This document shows positions 46,548 through 54,725 of a stretch of DNA of 64,000 nt, one piece after another. How positions within the stretch are numbered: the first letter of the stretch is position 1; each line of letters begins with the position of its first letter. The notes beneath the pieces are model-generated. The model did not search any database, was not told the origin of the DNA, and saw only the letters and a list, made by a program, of their open reading frames with translations. This DNA comes from RHKX01 sp963745755 (GTDB lineage: Bacteria; Actinomycetota; Thermoleophilia; Solirubrobacterales; 70-9): positions 992,001-1,056,000 of the forward strand of contig CAVUYP010000001.1 in the NCBI GenBank assembly GCA_963745755.1. The letters run 5' to 3'. The position numbers and the translations under genes are program-made.

Positions 46548-47419
46548 ACAGCGTCCTTTCCAATCAGCACGGTTTGGCCCCTTCGGCCGAGGATTCGCGG
46601 CAGGGCAAGCGCCAATGCGATCGTGCTGACCGAGACGAGCATCATCAGCGTCCCGATCGCGTTGATCGTCGGCGTCACCCCGAAGCGGATCGACGAGTAG
46701 ATCCGCACGGGCAGCGGCTGGACTTCCTCGCCGGTGGTGAAGAAGGAGAGCACGAAGTCGTCGAAGCTGAGCGCGAACGTGAGCAGGCCGGCCGCAAGGA
46801 TCGCCGGCCATAGGGCGGGCAGAACGACGAGTCTCATCGTCTGCATTCGCGTCGCCCCGAGGTCCATCGCAGCCTCCTCGACCTCGCGGTTGAGCGCCGC
46901 GAGCCGGCCGCGGACGATCACCGTCACGTAGGAGATCGAGAACGTGATGTGGGCGAGGATCACGGTCGTCAGCGAGAGCCGCAGGCCGATCTGGGTGAAC
47001 AGCAGCAGCGCGGTGACGCCGGCGACGATCTCCGGAACCACGAGCGGTACCAGCATCATCACGTTGGTGACCGGACTGAGCCGGTTCCGGGAGCGAACCA
47101 GGCCGAAGGCCAGCAGGGAGCCGAGCACGGTCGCGATGATCATCGTGACCAGCGCTATCTCGAGGCTGGCGACCAGCGACTCACGGAGCTGCTGGTCGCC
47201 GAAGAAGTCCGAATACCACTGCGTGCTGAAGCCCTCGAAGTTCTGCAGCGACTTGCCGGAGTTGAAAGAGAAGAGGATCACGATCGCGATCGGGGCGAAC
47301 GTCCAGATCAGAAACAGGCCCATCAGCACGCGCAGGAAGCGCGGACGGTCGAAATCCTTGTGCGGCTTCCCGCCCGGCTCGCCCCTCCGAGCCCCCGCCA
47401 CGGCAGGGAATGAGCTCAT
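46544..47419 (-). CDS. potC: Spermidine/putrescine-type ABC transporter permease, PotC-like
   Basis: This 291-aa permease has six predicted transmembrane helices and the EAA loop, here EEAAMDLGATRMQTMRLVVL, which contacts the ATPase. FALSFDDFVLSFFTTGEEV is typical of PotC. ATG 47419 overlaps the potB stop as ATGA. The N-terminal 30 residues are polar and cytoplasmic. Confidence 0.9.
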   Translation of the reverse strand: MSSFPAVAGARRGEPGGKPHKDFDRPRFLRVLMGLFLIWTFAPIAIVILFSFNSGKSLQNFEGFSTQWYSDFFGDQQLRESLVASLEIALVTMIIATVLGSLLAFGLVRSRNRLSPVTNVMMLVPLVVPEIVAGVTALLLFTQIGLRLSLTTVILAHITFSISYVTVIVRGRLAALNREVEEAAMDLGATRMQTMRLVVLPALWPAILAAGLLTFALSFDDFVLSFFTTGEEVQPLPVRIYSSIRFGVTPTINAIGTLMMLVSVSTIALALALPRILGRRGQTVLIGKDAV

Positions 47420-48267
47420 GCCCGTGCCTCCTCTGATGCGCGGCCGGCCGACCGCAGATAGAAGACCATGAAGATCAGCAGGAATGCCATCAGGACCGTC
47501 GTCAAGGCGGCTCCGAACGGATAGTTGTTGGCCTCGAAGAACTGCTGCTGGATCAGGTTGCCGACCATGTAGGTGTCCGGTCCGCCGAGCAGCTGAGCAC
47601 TTACGAAGTCCCCGACCGCGGGCAGGAACACCAGCACCCCTCCGGCGAGGACACCCTGGAAGGTGGCGGGCAGGGTGACGTGGCGGAAGGTCTGCCAGCC
47701 GTTCGCGTAGAGATCCTTGCCGGCCTCGATCAGCGATGGGTCCATGCGGTCGAGCGCCGCGTAGACGGGGAGGATCATGAAGGCCATGTATCCGTAGACG
47801 AGCCCCCCGACCACCGCGAACGGGGTGTTCAGGAACCGGACGCCGTCGGTCGTCAGGCCGATGTCCTTGAGCATGCCGTTGACGAGACCCTCGTCGGAGA
47901 GGATCGCGACCCATGCGTAGACGCGGATCAGGTAGTTGACGAGGAACGGCAGCACGACCAGCGCCACCAGCAGGTACTTGTACTTGCCGCCGAAGCGGGC
48001 GATGAAGTACGCGATCGGGTAGCCGATCAGCAGGCAAAGGGTCACCGTCGCCGCCGCGTACCCGACCGAGCGCAGCAGCACGGGAACGAACAACGGGTCG
48101 AAGACCTGGCTGTAGTTCTCGGGGTGCCACCCGTAGACGGCGTTGCCGAGATCGTCGGTCACCCCGAACGAGATCGCGAGCGTGATCCCGAGCGGGATCA
48201 GGAACAGCAGGACGAGCCACATCCCGCCCGGGAGCAGCGTCAGGCTTGCGAAGCGTCGCTCGCTCAA
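47416..48267 (-). CDS. potB: Spermidine/putrescine-type ABC transporter permease, PotB-like
   Basis: This 283-aa permease has six predicted helices (MWLVLLFLIPLGITLAISF first) and an EAA loop IEAGKDLYANGWQTFRHVTL. FLPAVGDFVSAQLLGGPDTY is characteristic of PotB. The start is TTG 48267; nothing better lies in frame nearby. It follows potD by about 40 bp and overlaps potC. Confidence 0.9.
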   Translation of the reverse strand: MSERRFASLTLLPGGMWLVLLFLIPLGITLAISFGVTDDLGNAVYGWHPENYSQVFDPLFVPVLLRSVGYAAATVTLCLLIGYPIAYFIARFGGKYKYLLVALVVLPFLVNYLIRVYAWVAILSDEGLVNGMLKDIGLTTDGVRFLNTPFAVVGGLVYGYMAFMILPVYAALDRMDPSLIEAGKDLYANGWQTFRHVTLPATFQGVLAGGVLVFLPAVGDFVSAQLLGGPDTYMVGNLIQQQFFEANNYPFGAALTTVLMAFLLIFMVFYLRSAGRASEEARA

Positions 48268-48306
48268 CGGTTCGCTCGCCTTCGGGCCGTCGCGTTCACC
48301 GGCGGT

Positions 48307-49443
48307 TCAGCCCGCCTTGATCTCGATCCAGGTTCGATCCCATGCCGCTCTCTCGGCGCCCTCTAGGTTGGCGAACTGCTGGCCCTTCTCGAGGTCGTCG
48401 ACGGTCACCTGCAGCTCCGGCTCGCCGTCGGTGAGCTTCGCGTACGGCTTGGTGGCACTGTCGGTCGGCATCGGATACCCGGTCCAGGTGCAGTTCTGCG
48501 CGGAGTTCTCGAGCATGAAGTCGATGAACTTCAGCGCCGTTCCGGGGTGCTGGGAGTTCGTCGGAATCGCGAAGACGTCGCTCCCGACCGGCCAGCCCTC
48601 CTTGTTCTTCTGGAACTGGATCGTGCTCGGATCGTCGACCCGGTAGCGAATGTTGATCACGTCGCCGTTCCAGAGGTGCTGGATCCAGGCGTTTCCCGAC
48701 GACATGTTCGTGATCGTGTCGGTGCTGAAGCCACGCAGGTCGGGCTTCAGCCCGACGACGTAGTCCTTCGACTTGCTGAGCTGATCCGACTCGGAGGCAT
48801 TCAGCTCGTAGCCGTTGACCAGATTCGCCATGCCGATGACCTCCTGGAAGTCATCGAGGAGGAACGAGCGGCCGTCGGCCTGCGGGTTGGTGATGTCCCG
48901 CCACGAGCCGTTCATCGTGTCGATCTTGTCGGCGCGGTATCCGAGCCCGGTCAGGTACAGCGAGTAGGGCACGGTGTGCTCGGAGCCCGGGTCGTACCAG
49001 GGGTCGTCGAAGAACGGGTAGACGTCGCTGATCGCCGAGAGCTTGTCGCGCGGAATCTTGAGGAGCTGATTCCCCTTGATCAGCTTGTCCGCGAACTCCG
49101 CGCTCGGGAAGATCAGGTCGTAGCGGTTCCCGGAGCCGAGCTTCGCCATCATCGCCGGCATCGAGTCGTAATAGGACTCGCGCACCTGGACGCCGTACTT
49201 CTTCTCGAACGCCTTGACCAGGGACGGATCGACGTACTGCGCGTAGTTGAAGTAGACGAGGTCGCCGTCGATCTTCGGTTCGATCGCACGCTCGGTCGCC
49301 GACTCGCTGACCGTGCCGCCGCCGTTGCCCACCCCGCACGCACTGAGGCTCGCCGCCAGCGCGAAGCCGCCGCCGACCTTGAGCGCATCGCGCCTCGACA
49401 TCCGGTCCGCCAGCCAAAGCCGATCGGTGTTCCTGCCCGTCAT
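48307..49443 (-). CDS. potD: Polyamine-type substrate-binding lipoprotein, PotD-like
   Basis: This 378-aa protein starts with a twin-arginine-like lipoprotein signal: SRRDALKVGGGFALAASLSACG, so cysteine ~36 would be lipidated. The mature part matches PotD/PotF (YFNYAQYVDPSLVKAFEKKY, YDLIFPSAEFADKLIKGNQL, AIPTNSQHPGTALKFIDFML). It should deliver polyamine or a similar cation to PotBC. ATG 49443 has GGAGG eight bases upstream and overlaps the stop of the tetR gene as ATGA. Confidence 0.9.
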   Translation of the reverse strand: MTGRNTDRLWLADRMSRRDALKVGGGFALAASLSACGVGNGGGTVSESATERAIEPKIDGDLVYFNYAQYVDPSLVKAFEKKYGVQVRESYYDSMPAMMAKLGSGNRYDLIFPSAEFADKLIKGNQLLKIPRDKLSAISDVYPFFDDPWYDPGSEHTVPYSLYLTGLGYRADKIDTMNGSWRDITNPQADGRSFLLDDFQEVIGMANLVNGYELNASESDQLSKSKDYVVGLKPDLRGFSTDTITNMSSGNAWIQHLWNGDVINIRYRVDDPSTIQFQKNKEGWPVGSDVFAIPTNSQHPGTALKFIDFMLENSAQNCTWTGYPMPTDSATKPYAKLTDGEPELQVTVDDLEKGQQFANLEGAERAAWDRTWIEIKAG

Positions 49444-50093
49444 CTGGTTCCTCCTTCGGCGAGCAGCTCGTGCCCGCGTTCGACCGTTTCATCATCAAGC
49501 TCGGGAAGCCCGGCGCCGAGCAGGCGGCCGGCGGCGTCGAGCGAGAGCTCGCGCATCCGCTGCGGTCCGACCTGGCGGTCGTTCAGAGTCGCCTGCAGGG
49601 CCAGCCCGTCGAGCAGCGAGGCGAGCAGCAGCGCCACCTCATCGGGGTCACGGGCGCTGCTGAACTCGCCGTCGGCCTGGCCCCGGCGGACATGCAGGGC
49701 GATCTCGTCGCGCCAGCGGTCGTCGAGGCGTTGGCGCGTCTCGCGGGCCTCCTCGTCGCGCAGGGCGCGCGTCCAGAGCTCCATCCACAGCGTCCAGTCG
49801 TACTCGTCCGCCGACGCCTCGAGCAGCAGCCGCAGCCGCTCCCCCGGGGTCTCGCGACGCTCGAGCCGCTCGGTCAGCGACTCGTAGAAGCGATCCTCCG
49901 ACGACGCCAGCGCCTCGTTGAGCAGCTGCTCGCGGTCGTCGAACCAGTAGAGCACCGCGGCCGGGCTCGTCCCGGCCCGTTCGGCGACGTCGGCGATCCG
50001 GGTCGCGGCCATGCCGCGCTCGGTGATCACGGCCGCCGCCGCCGCCAGGATCTGCGGCTTGCGGATGTGCTCCATGTTCGGTCGAGGGCTCAT
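49440..50093 (-). CDS. TetR-family regulator of the polyamine-type operon
   Basis: This 217-aa protein has the TetR helix-turn-helix at about 15-60 (ILAAAAAVITERGMAATRIA, VAERAGTSPAAVLYWFDDRE). The C-terminal ligand domain includes YDWTLWMELWTRALRDEEAR, a pattern also seen in the neighbouring TetR. It is the first gene of tetR-potDBCA-amine oxidase and overlaps potD as ATGA, so it very likely regulates that operon in response to an amine. A palindrome TGAAC-N4-GTTCA lies 32 bp upstream of its start. Confidence 0.85.
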   Translation of the reverse strand: MSPRPNMEHIRKPQILAAAAAVITERGMAATRIADVAERAGTSPAAVLYWFDDREQLLNEALASSEDRFYESLTERLERRETPGERLRLLLEASADEYDWTLWMELWTRALRDEEARETRQRLDDRWRDEIALHVRRGQADGEFSSARDPDEVALLLASLLDGLALQATLNDRQVGPQRMRELSLDAAGRLLGAGLPELDDETVERGHELLAEGGTR

Positions 50094-50124
50094 CGCTCCT
50101 CGCGTCCGCCTCTCCTCGGAAAGC

Positions 50125-50138
50125 TGAACCGTCGTTCA
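50125..50138. promoter_or_regulatory. Candidate operator TGAAC-N4-GTTCA upstream of tetR-pot
   Basis: The 14-bp inverted repeat TGAACCGTCGTTCA lies just downstream of a TAGGTT -10-like box on the minus strand, a position where a bound TetR would block transcription. Confidence 0.55.
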
Positions 50139-50186
50139 ACCTATCCGCCGCCCCTCCGTCGTGCAAGCGACAACCGGCGCCGGCGT

Positions 50187-50792
50187 TCAACCGAGCAGGC
50201 CGGGATCGATCCCGAGCGGCTCGGCGAGGACCCGGGCGACCAGTGCCCGCGCCGCCTCGACGTCCATGCCCGGGTCGCCGAGCAGGGCCCGGACCCCGGT
50301 CCCGTCGAGCAGGGCGACGGCGAGGTTGGCGGTCGCCTCGACGTCGACGCCGGCCTCGAACTCGCCGCTGTCGACCCCGGTGGCGATCACCTCGGTCATC
50401 CATTGCCGGTAGCGCTCGTACATCCGCGCCGCGACCGGCCGCAGGTCGGGCTCGCGGACGGCGCGCAGCCAGAGCTCGACCCAGAGCACCCATTCGCGCT
50501 CCTGGCCACCCGGATAGGGCAGGCTCTCGCGGATCGCCGTCGCGAGGCCGTCGACGGCGTTGCCGGGGCCGGCGCCGACATCCTCGCCGAACCGCTCGTC
50601 GCCGGCCTGCTCGAAGGAGTGGATCAGCGCCTGCTCGAGCAGCTCCTCGCGGGTCGAGAAGTAGTGGTGGACGAGCGATGTCGAGGCCCCGGCCCGCTGC
50701 GCGACCCGGGCGATCCGGACCTCGTCGATCCCGTCCTCGGCGATCAACTCGCAGGCGGCCTCGAGGATACGATCGGCTGTCTCGGAGCTCAC
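50187..50792 (-). CDS. TetR-family regulator
   Basis: This 201-aa protein has an N-terminal TetR DNA-binding domain (ILEAACELIAEDGIDEVRIA, VAQRAGASTSLVHHYFSTRE) and a C-terminal domain with REWVLWVELWLRAVREPDLR, closely resembling the same region of the adjacent TetR; the pair may be old duplicates. A TAGGCT -10 box ends six bases before GTG 50792. It could control the pot operon, the divergent cupin or the TTGAC-N6-GTCAA regulon; the sequence does not decide. Confidence 0.85.
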   Translation of the reverse strand: MSSETADRILEAACELIAEDGIDEVRIARVAQRAGASTSLVHHYFSTREELLEQALIHSFEQAGDERFGEDVGAGPGNAVDGLATAIRESLPYPGGQEREWVLWVELWLRAVREPDLRPVAARMYERYRQWMTEVIATGVDSGEFEAGVDVEATANLAVALLDGTGVRALLGDPGMDVEAARALVARVLAEPLGIDPGLLG

Positions 50793-50798
50793 GGACCG

Positions 50799-50804
50799 AG
50801 CCTA
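50799..50804 (-). promoter_or_regulatory. Leaderless -10 box (TAGGCT) of the second tetR
   Basis: The box ends exactly 6 nt before GTG 50792. Confidence 0.5.
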
Positions 50805-50866
50805 ACCGGCGCGGTGGTGGGATCGGCGGCACACCGGGCCGCGAAAGCGACGAACGGAGGATCGAA

Positions 50867-51289
50867 ATGGGCTATCGGGTGCTGACGGCCGACGAGGCGT
50901 TCTGGCGCCGCTCGAACCAGATGGGCGTGCTCAACACCGACCTCGCCAAGCAGCTCGGCGCGACGCCGCTGGGGGCGCGACTGTGGCGGATCGAACCCGG
51001 TCAGGCCTCGACGCGGCACCGCCACATCGAGACGACCGAGCTCTACCTGCTGCTCGAGGGAACCGGGCGGATCCGCGTTGACGGCGAGCTGCTGACGCTG
51101 GGACCGATGAGCGCCCTGCTGGTCGAGCCCGAGTCCGTACGCCAGCCCTTCAACGACACCGACGCAGATCAGCTCTGGCTCGTCGTCGGTGCGCCGCCCG
51201 AAGCCGCCAACACCCTCGAGATGAGCGAGGAGACGCTGCGCACCCTCTACCCCGACGGCCCGAAGGCGATGCCGCCCGAGCTCGAGTAG
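50867..51289 (+). CDS. Cupin-domain protein
   Basis: This 140-aa protein has a single cupin barrel: first motif TRHRHIETTELYLLLEGTGR (metal ligands H-x-H...E) and second motif region GPMSALLVEPESVRQPFND, where the usual histidine is replaced by glutamine. The metal site may therefore be altered. GGAGG lies six bases before ATG 50867. Single-domain cupins bind small acids or act as isomerases and dioxygenases; the role here is unknown. It is divergent from the second tetR. Confidence 0.75.
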   Translation: MGYRVLTADEAFWRRSNQMGVLNTDLAKQLGATPLGARLWRIEPGQASTRHRHIETTELYLLLEGTGRIRVDGELLTLGPMSALLVEPESVRQPFNDTDADQLWLVVGAPPEAANTLEMSEETLRTLYPDGPKAMPPELE

Positions 51290-51295
51290 CCGCGC

Positions 51296-52891
51296 TCAGC
51301 CGTCGGCGAGGACGGCGGCGGCGGCGTTGCGCCCGTTCGTGGCGATGACGCTGCCGCCGGGATGGGTGGCGGCGCCGCAGAGGTAGAAGCCCGGGATCGG
51401 CGTCCGCGAGGCGAGGCGGTTCTCCCACATCTGCTCCGGCAGGACGGACCCCTGGAAGATCTGGCCGCCGGTCAGGCCGATCCGCGACTCGATGTCGGGC
51501 GGACCGAGCACCTCGTAGTCGATCAGCCGGTCCTCGATCCCCGGCGCGAAGCGGTCGATCAGGTCGATGAACTGGCGGGCGACCTCGTCGCGGCGCGAAT
51601 CCCAGTCACCGTGCGACATCTCATAGGGCGCGTACTGGCCGAACACGGTCATCGAATGCTTACCTGCGGGCGCCGGGCTGGGGTCGAAGCCGGTCTGCGT
51701 GTAGACCTCCGCGAAACCGACCGCGGGCTCGCCGGCGACGCAGCTCTCGAAGGCCGCCTGCGCGGAGTCGATCCCGTCGGTCAGCTCGATCATCGCCCGC
51801 GCCGGCCAGGTCTCGCCGGCGGCGGCGGTCCAGTTCGGCAGCTCGTCGAGCGCGGCGTTGAACTTGACGACCGGGCTGCGCACGTCCCAGCGCTCGAGCC
51901 GCTCGCGGAAGCCGCGGTCGTGGGAGTCGATCGCCTCGGCGCCGATCAGCCTCAGCGCCACCTTCGGGTCTGCGTTGGAGATCACGGTGCCGGCGCGGAT
52001 CAGCGTCCCGTCCTCGAGCTCGACCCCCGTGCCGGGCACGATCGATGCGACCGCGACGCCGCAGGCGAGCGCCGCCCCGGCCTCGCGGGCGGCGTCGGCG
52101 ATCGCGAACGAGACCATCCCCATGCCGCCCTCGACGTAGGCCCAGTTCGAGCCGCCGCCGTCGAGGTCGCCCTGGTGGTGCATCAGCTTCACCGAGGCGG
52201 TGCCGCGGTCGCGCGGGCCGGCCCAGGTGCCGATCACGCCGCCGCCGAAGAACGCATCGTGGAGCCGCTGATCGCTGAAGTGGTCGTCCATGACCTCGGC
52301 GATCGAGGCCTCGAAGACGACGTCGATCATCTCCCGGTTGCCGCCCAGCATCGTCTCGATCTCGGCCCGGGTCGGCGTCTCGCCCTCCCAGGCGTCGCGC
52401 TCGCCCTTGCGGAGCAGCTTGCGGATGTCGTCGTAGAGCTTCTGGTGCCTCCAGTAGCCGTCGATGTCGGCCTTGGCGACGCCGATCTCCTCGAGGTTCG
52501 CCTGCGTTCGCGCGTCGTCGACGAACTGCCCGAGCGAGCTGCCGTCGGCGAACGGGATCCACAGGTTCGGGTCGGCGATCCACCAGCGCAGGCCGCGGCG
52601 ACGGAGGTCGAGGTCGCTGATCACCCGCTCGTCGAGCAGCCCGAGCACGTAGGCGCAGGGGCTGACGACGAAGCGCTCGTCGGCGAACGGGCGCTCGAGC
52701 GTGCAGGCGCCGCCGAGCCGCTCGCGGCGCTCGAGGACGAGCACCGAGCGGCCCGCCCGGGCCAGGTAGGCGGCGGCGGTGAGGCCGTTGTGGCCGCCGC
52801 CGACGACGACGGCGTCCCAGTCGCGGGCGGCCAGCTCGGCGACCGGCGCCGGCAGTCCGACCTCGCCCAGCCGGGCGGCGATCTCGTTCAT
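51296..52891 (-). CDS. FAD-dependent oxidoreductase, phytoene desaturase/PYROXD2-like, copy 1
   Basis: This 531-aa protein has the FAD-binding motif VVVGGGHNGLTAAAYLARAG, ERRERLGGACTLERPFADER and the C-terminal YLCGAATHPGGSVIATNGRN. These match the CrtI/PYROXD2 branch of the amine oxidase superfamily; substrates for bacterial PYROXD2-like proteins are mostly unknown. ATG 52891 is chosen because both tandem copies share it and a GGAGAG lies just upstream. The neighbouring copy 2 is homologous throughout and identical in DNA over the first ~80 codons. Confidence 0.85.
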   Translation of the reverse strand: MNEIAARLGEVGLPAPVAELAARDWDAVVVGGGHNGLTAAAYLARAGRSVLVLERRERLGGACTLERPFADERFVVSPCAYVLGLLDERVISDLDLRRRGLRWWIADPNLWIPFADGSSLGQFVDDARTQANLEEIGVAKADIDGYWRHQKLYDDIRKLLRKGERDAWEGETPTRAEIETMLGGNREMIDVVFEASIAEVMDDHFSDQRLHDAFFGGGVIGTWAGPRDRGTASVKLMHHQGDLDGGGSNWAYVEGGMGMVSFAIADAAREAGAALACGVAVASIVPGTGVELEDGTLIRAGTVISNADPKVALRLIGAEAIDSHDRGFRERLERWDVRSPVVKFNAALDELPNWTAAAGETWPARAMIELTDGIDSAQAAFESCVAGEPAVGFAEVYTQTGFDPSPAPAGKHSMTVFGQYAPYEMSHGDWDSRRDEVARQFIDLIDRFAPGIEDRLIDYEVLGPPDIESRIGLTGGQIFQGSVLPEQMWENRLASRTPIPGFYLCGAATHPGGSVIATNGRNAAAAVLADG

Positions 52892-52896
52892 CTCTC
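52647..52896. repeat. 250-bp perfect direct repeat, left copy
   Basis: These 250 bases are identical to 54456-54705. They cover the first ~80 codons of FAD oxidoreductase copy 1 and a few bases of its leader. Identity stops sharply on both sides. Confidence 0.9.
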
Positions 52897-52959
52897 CATC
52901 GCGGCGAGCATATTCGCGAGCCATTGCCGCCGCTCCGCGCCCCCGCACCGCGCTTTCCC

Positions 52960-53007
52960 GCCGAGGTCGAGGAAACCGGTGACAGTTCCCCCTTTCCTCG
53001 ACCTCGG
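52960..53007. repeat. Intergenic hairpin repeat, copy 5
   Basis: The element reads GCCGAGGTCGAGGAAACC, centre GGTGACAGTTCCCC, then CTTTCCTCGACCTCGG, in the same orientation as copy 1. It lies between the two tandem FAD oxidoreductase genes. Confidence 0.85.
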
Positions 53008-53056
53008 GGGTTGGGTTGGCGGTTCTCGCCGCCGGCCGGCGCCGGCGGCAGCTTCG

Positions 53057-54700
53057 TCAGCCGTTCGCGGTCGCTCCGCTCGACCAGGCGCCGGGCAGCT
53101 CGGCGCCGCTGTCGGCGAGCACCGCGGCGGCGGCGTTGCGGCCGTTGAGGGCGATCACGCTACCGGCCGGATGGGTGGCGGCGCCGCACAGGTAGAGGCC
53201 CTCGACCGGCGTCCGCGCGGTCAGCCGCCCCTCCCACATCTGGTCCGGGGTCACCTCGCCCTGGAAGATGTTGCCGCCGGTCAGGCCGATCCGTGACTCG
53301 ATGTCGGGCGGGCCGAGCACCTCGTAGTCGCTCAGCACGTCCTCGAAGTCGGGCGCGAAGCGGCCGATCAGGTCGATGAACTGCCGGGCGACGCCGTCGC
53401 GTGCGGAATCCCAGTCGCCGTCGGCGATGTCGTAGGGCGCGTACTGGCCGAAGACGCTCATCAGCTGCTTGCCCTCCGGCGCCGGGCTCGGGTCGTAGCC
53501 GGTCTGCACGTAGATCTCGCCGAAGCCGACCGCAGGCTCGCCGGCCGCGCAGCGCTCGAACGCCCGCTGGGCGTCCTCCATCGTCCCGCAGACGTCGACG
53601 GTGGCCCGGGCCGGCCAGTCCTCGCCCGGCGCTGCGGTCCAGTTCGGCAGACGGTCGAGCGCGGCGTTGAACTTGACGACCGGGCTGCGGATCTTCCAGT
53701 TCTCGAGCTTGTCGAGATAGGCGGGGTCGGCGGCGCCGATGGCGTCGGCGCCGACCAGGCGCATCGTCACCTTCGGATCGGCGTTGGAGAGCACGGCGCG
53801 GGCGCGGATCAGCGTCCCGTCCTCGAGCTCGACGCCCTCGCCGGGCAGGATCCGGGCGACCGGCGTTCCGCAGGCGAGGACCGCTCCGGCCTCGCTCGCG
53901 GCGTCGGCGATCGCGAAGGAGATCATCCCCATGCCGCCCTCGACGTAGCCCCAGACCGGGCCGTTGCCGTCGAGGTCGCCCTGGTAGTGCATGAGCTTGA
54001 TCGACGCGGTGCCGTGGTCGTAGGGTCCCCCCCAGGTCCCGATCACGCCCTGCCCGAACAGCGCCGTCTTGATCCGTTCGTCGTCGACGTAGCGGTCGAG
54101 GACGTCGGCGATCGAGTCCTCGAAGACGAGGTTGATCTTCTCCTCGTCGCCGCCGAGGATCGCCTCGATCTCGGCCCGCGTCGGCGTCTCACCGACCCAG
54201 GTGTCGCGCTCGCCCTTGCGGAGCAGCTTGCGGACGTCGTCGAACAGCTCCTCGTAGGCCCAGTAGCCGTCGATGTCCCGCTTCGAGAGCCCGAGCTCCT
54301 CGAGGTTCTGCTGGGTGCGGCGATCGTCGAGGAACTGCCCGAAGGAGGTGCCGTCCTCGAACGGAACCCAGAGGTTCGGATCGGCCACCCAATGGCGCAG
54401 CCCGCGTCCGCGCAGGCCGAGCTCGTCGATGACCACCTCGTCGAGCAGGCCGACGACGTAGGCGCAGGGGCTGACGACGAAGCGCTCGTCGGCGAACGGG
54501 CGCTCGAGCGTGCAGGCGCCGCCGAGCCGCTCGCGGCGCTCGAGGACGAGCACCGAGCGGCCCGCCCGGGCCAGGTAGGCGGCGGCGGTGAGGCCGTTGT
54601 GGCCGCCGCCGACGACGACGGCGTCCCAGTCGCGGGCGGCCAGCTCGGCGACCGGCGCCGGCAGTCCGACCTCGCCCAGCCGGGCGGCGATCTCGTTCAT
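53057..54700 (-). CDS. FAD-dependent oxidoreductase, phytoene desaturase/PYROXD2-like, copy 2
   Basis: This 547-aa paralogue of the preceding gene has the same FAD motif and C-terminal YLCGAATHPAGSVIALNGRN. Differences are spread through the middle (for example GLRGRGLRHWVADPNLWVPF against DLRRRGLRWWIADPNLWIPF). GGAGG lies seven bases before ATG 54700. The Rieske oxygenase gene ends 25 bp upstream, so copy 2 is probably in its operon. The two proteins may act as a heterodimer or on related substrates. Confidence 0.85.
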   Translation of the reverse strand: MNEIAARLGEVGLPAPVAELAARDWDAVVVGGGHNGLTAAAYLARAGRSVLVLERRERLGGACTLERPFADERFVVSPCAYVVGLLDEVVIDELGLRGRGLRHWVADPNLWVPFEDGTSFGQFLDDRRTQQNLEELGLSKRDIDGYWAYEELFDDVRKLLRKGERDTWVGETPTRAEIEAILGGDEEKINLVFEDSIADVLDRYVDDERIKTALFGQGVIGTWGGPYDHGTASIKLMHYQGDLDGNGPVWGYVEGGMGMISFAIADAASEAGAVLACGTPVARILPGEGVELEDGTLIRARAVLSNADPKVTMRLVGADAIGAADPAYLDKLENWKIRSPVVKFNAALDRLPNWTAAPGEDWPARATVDVCGTMEDAQRAFERCAAGEPAVGFGEIYVQTGYDPSPAPEGKQLMSVFGQYAPYDIADGDWDSARDGVARQFIDLIGRFAPDFEDVLSDYEVLGPPDIESRIGLTGGNIFQGEVTPDQMWEGRLTARTPVEGLYLCGAATHPAGSVIALNGRNAAAAVLADSGAELPGAWSSGATANG

Positions 54701-54705
54701 CTCTC
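54456..54705. repeat. 250-bp perfect direct repeat, right copy
   Basis: This is the partner of 52647-52896, offset by 1,809 bp, covering the 5' end of FAD oxidoreductase copy 2. Zero mismatches were found when the two were compared by eye. Confidence 0.9.
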
Positions 54706-54725
54706 TCCTCCGTTCCGTCGCCGCC

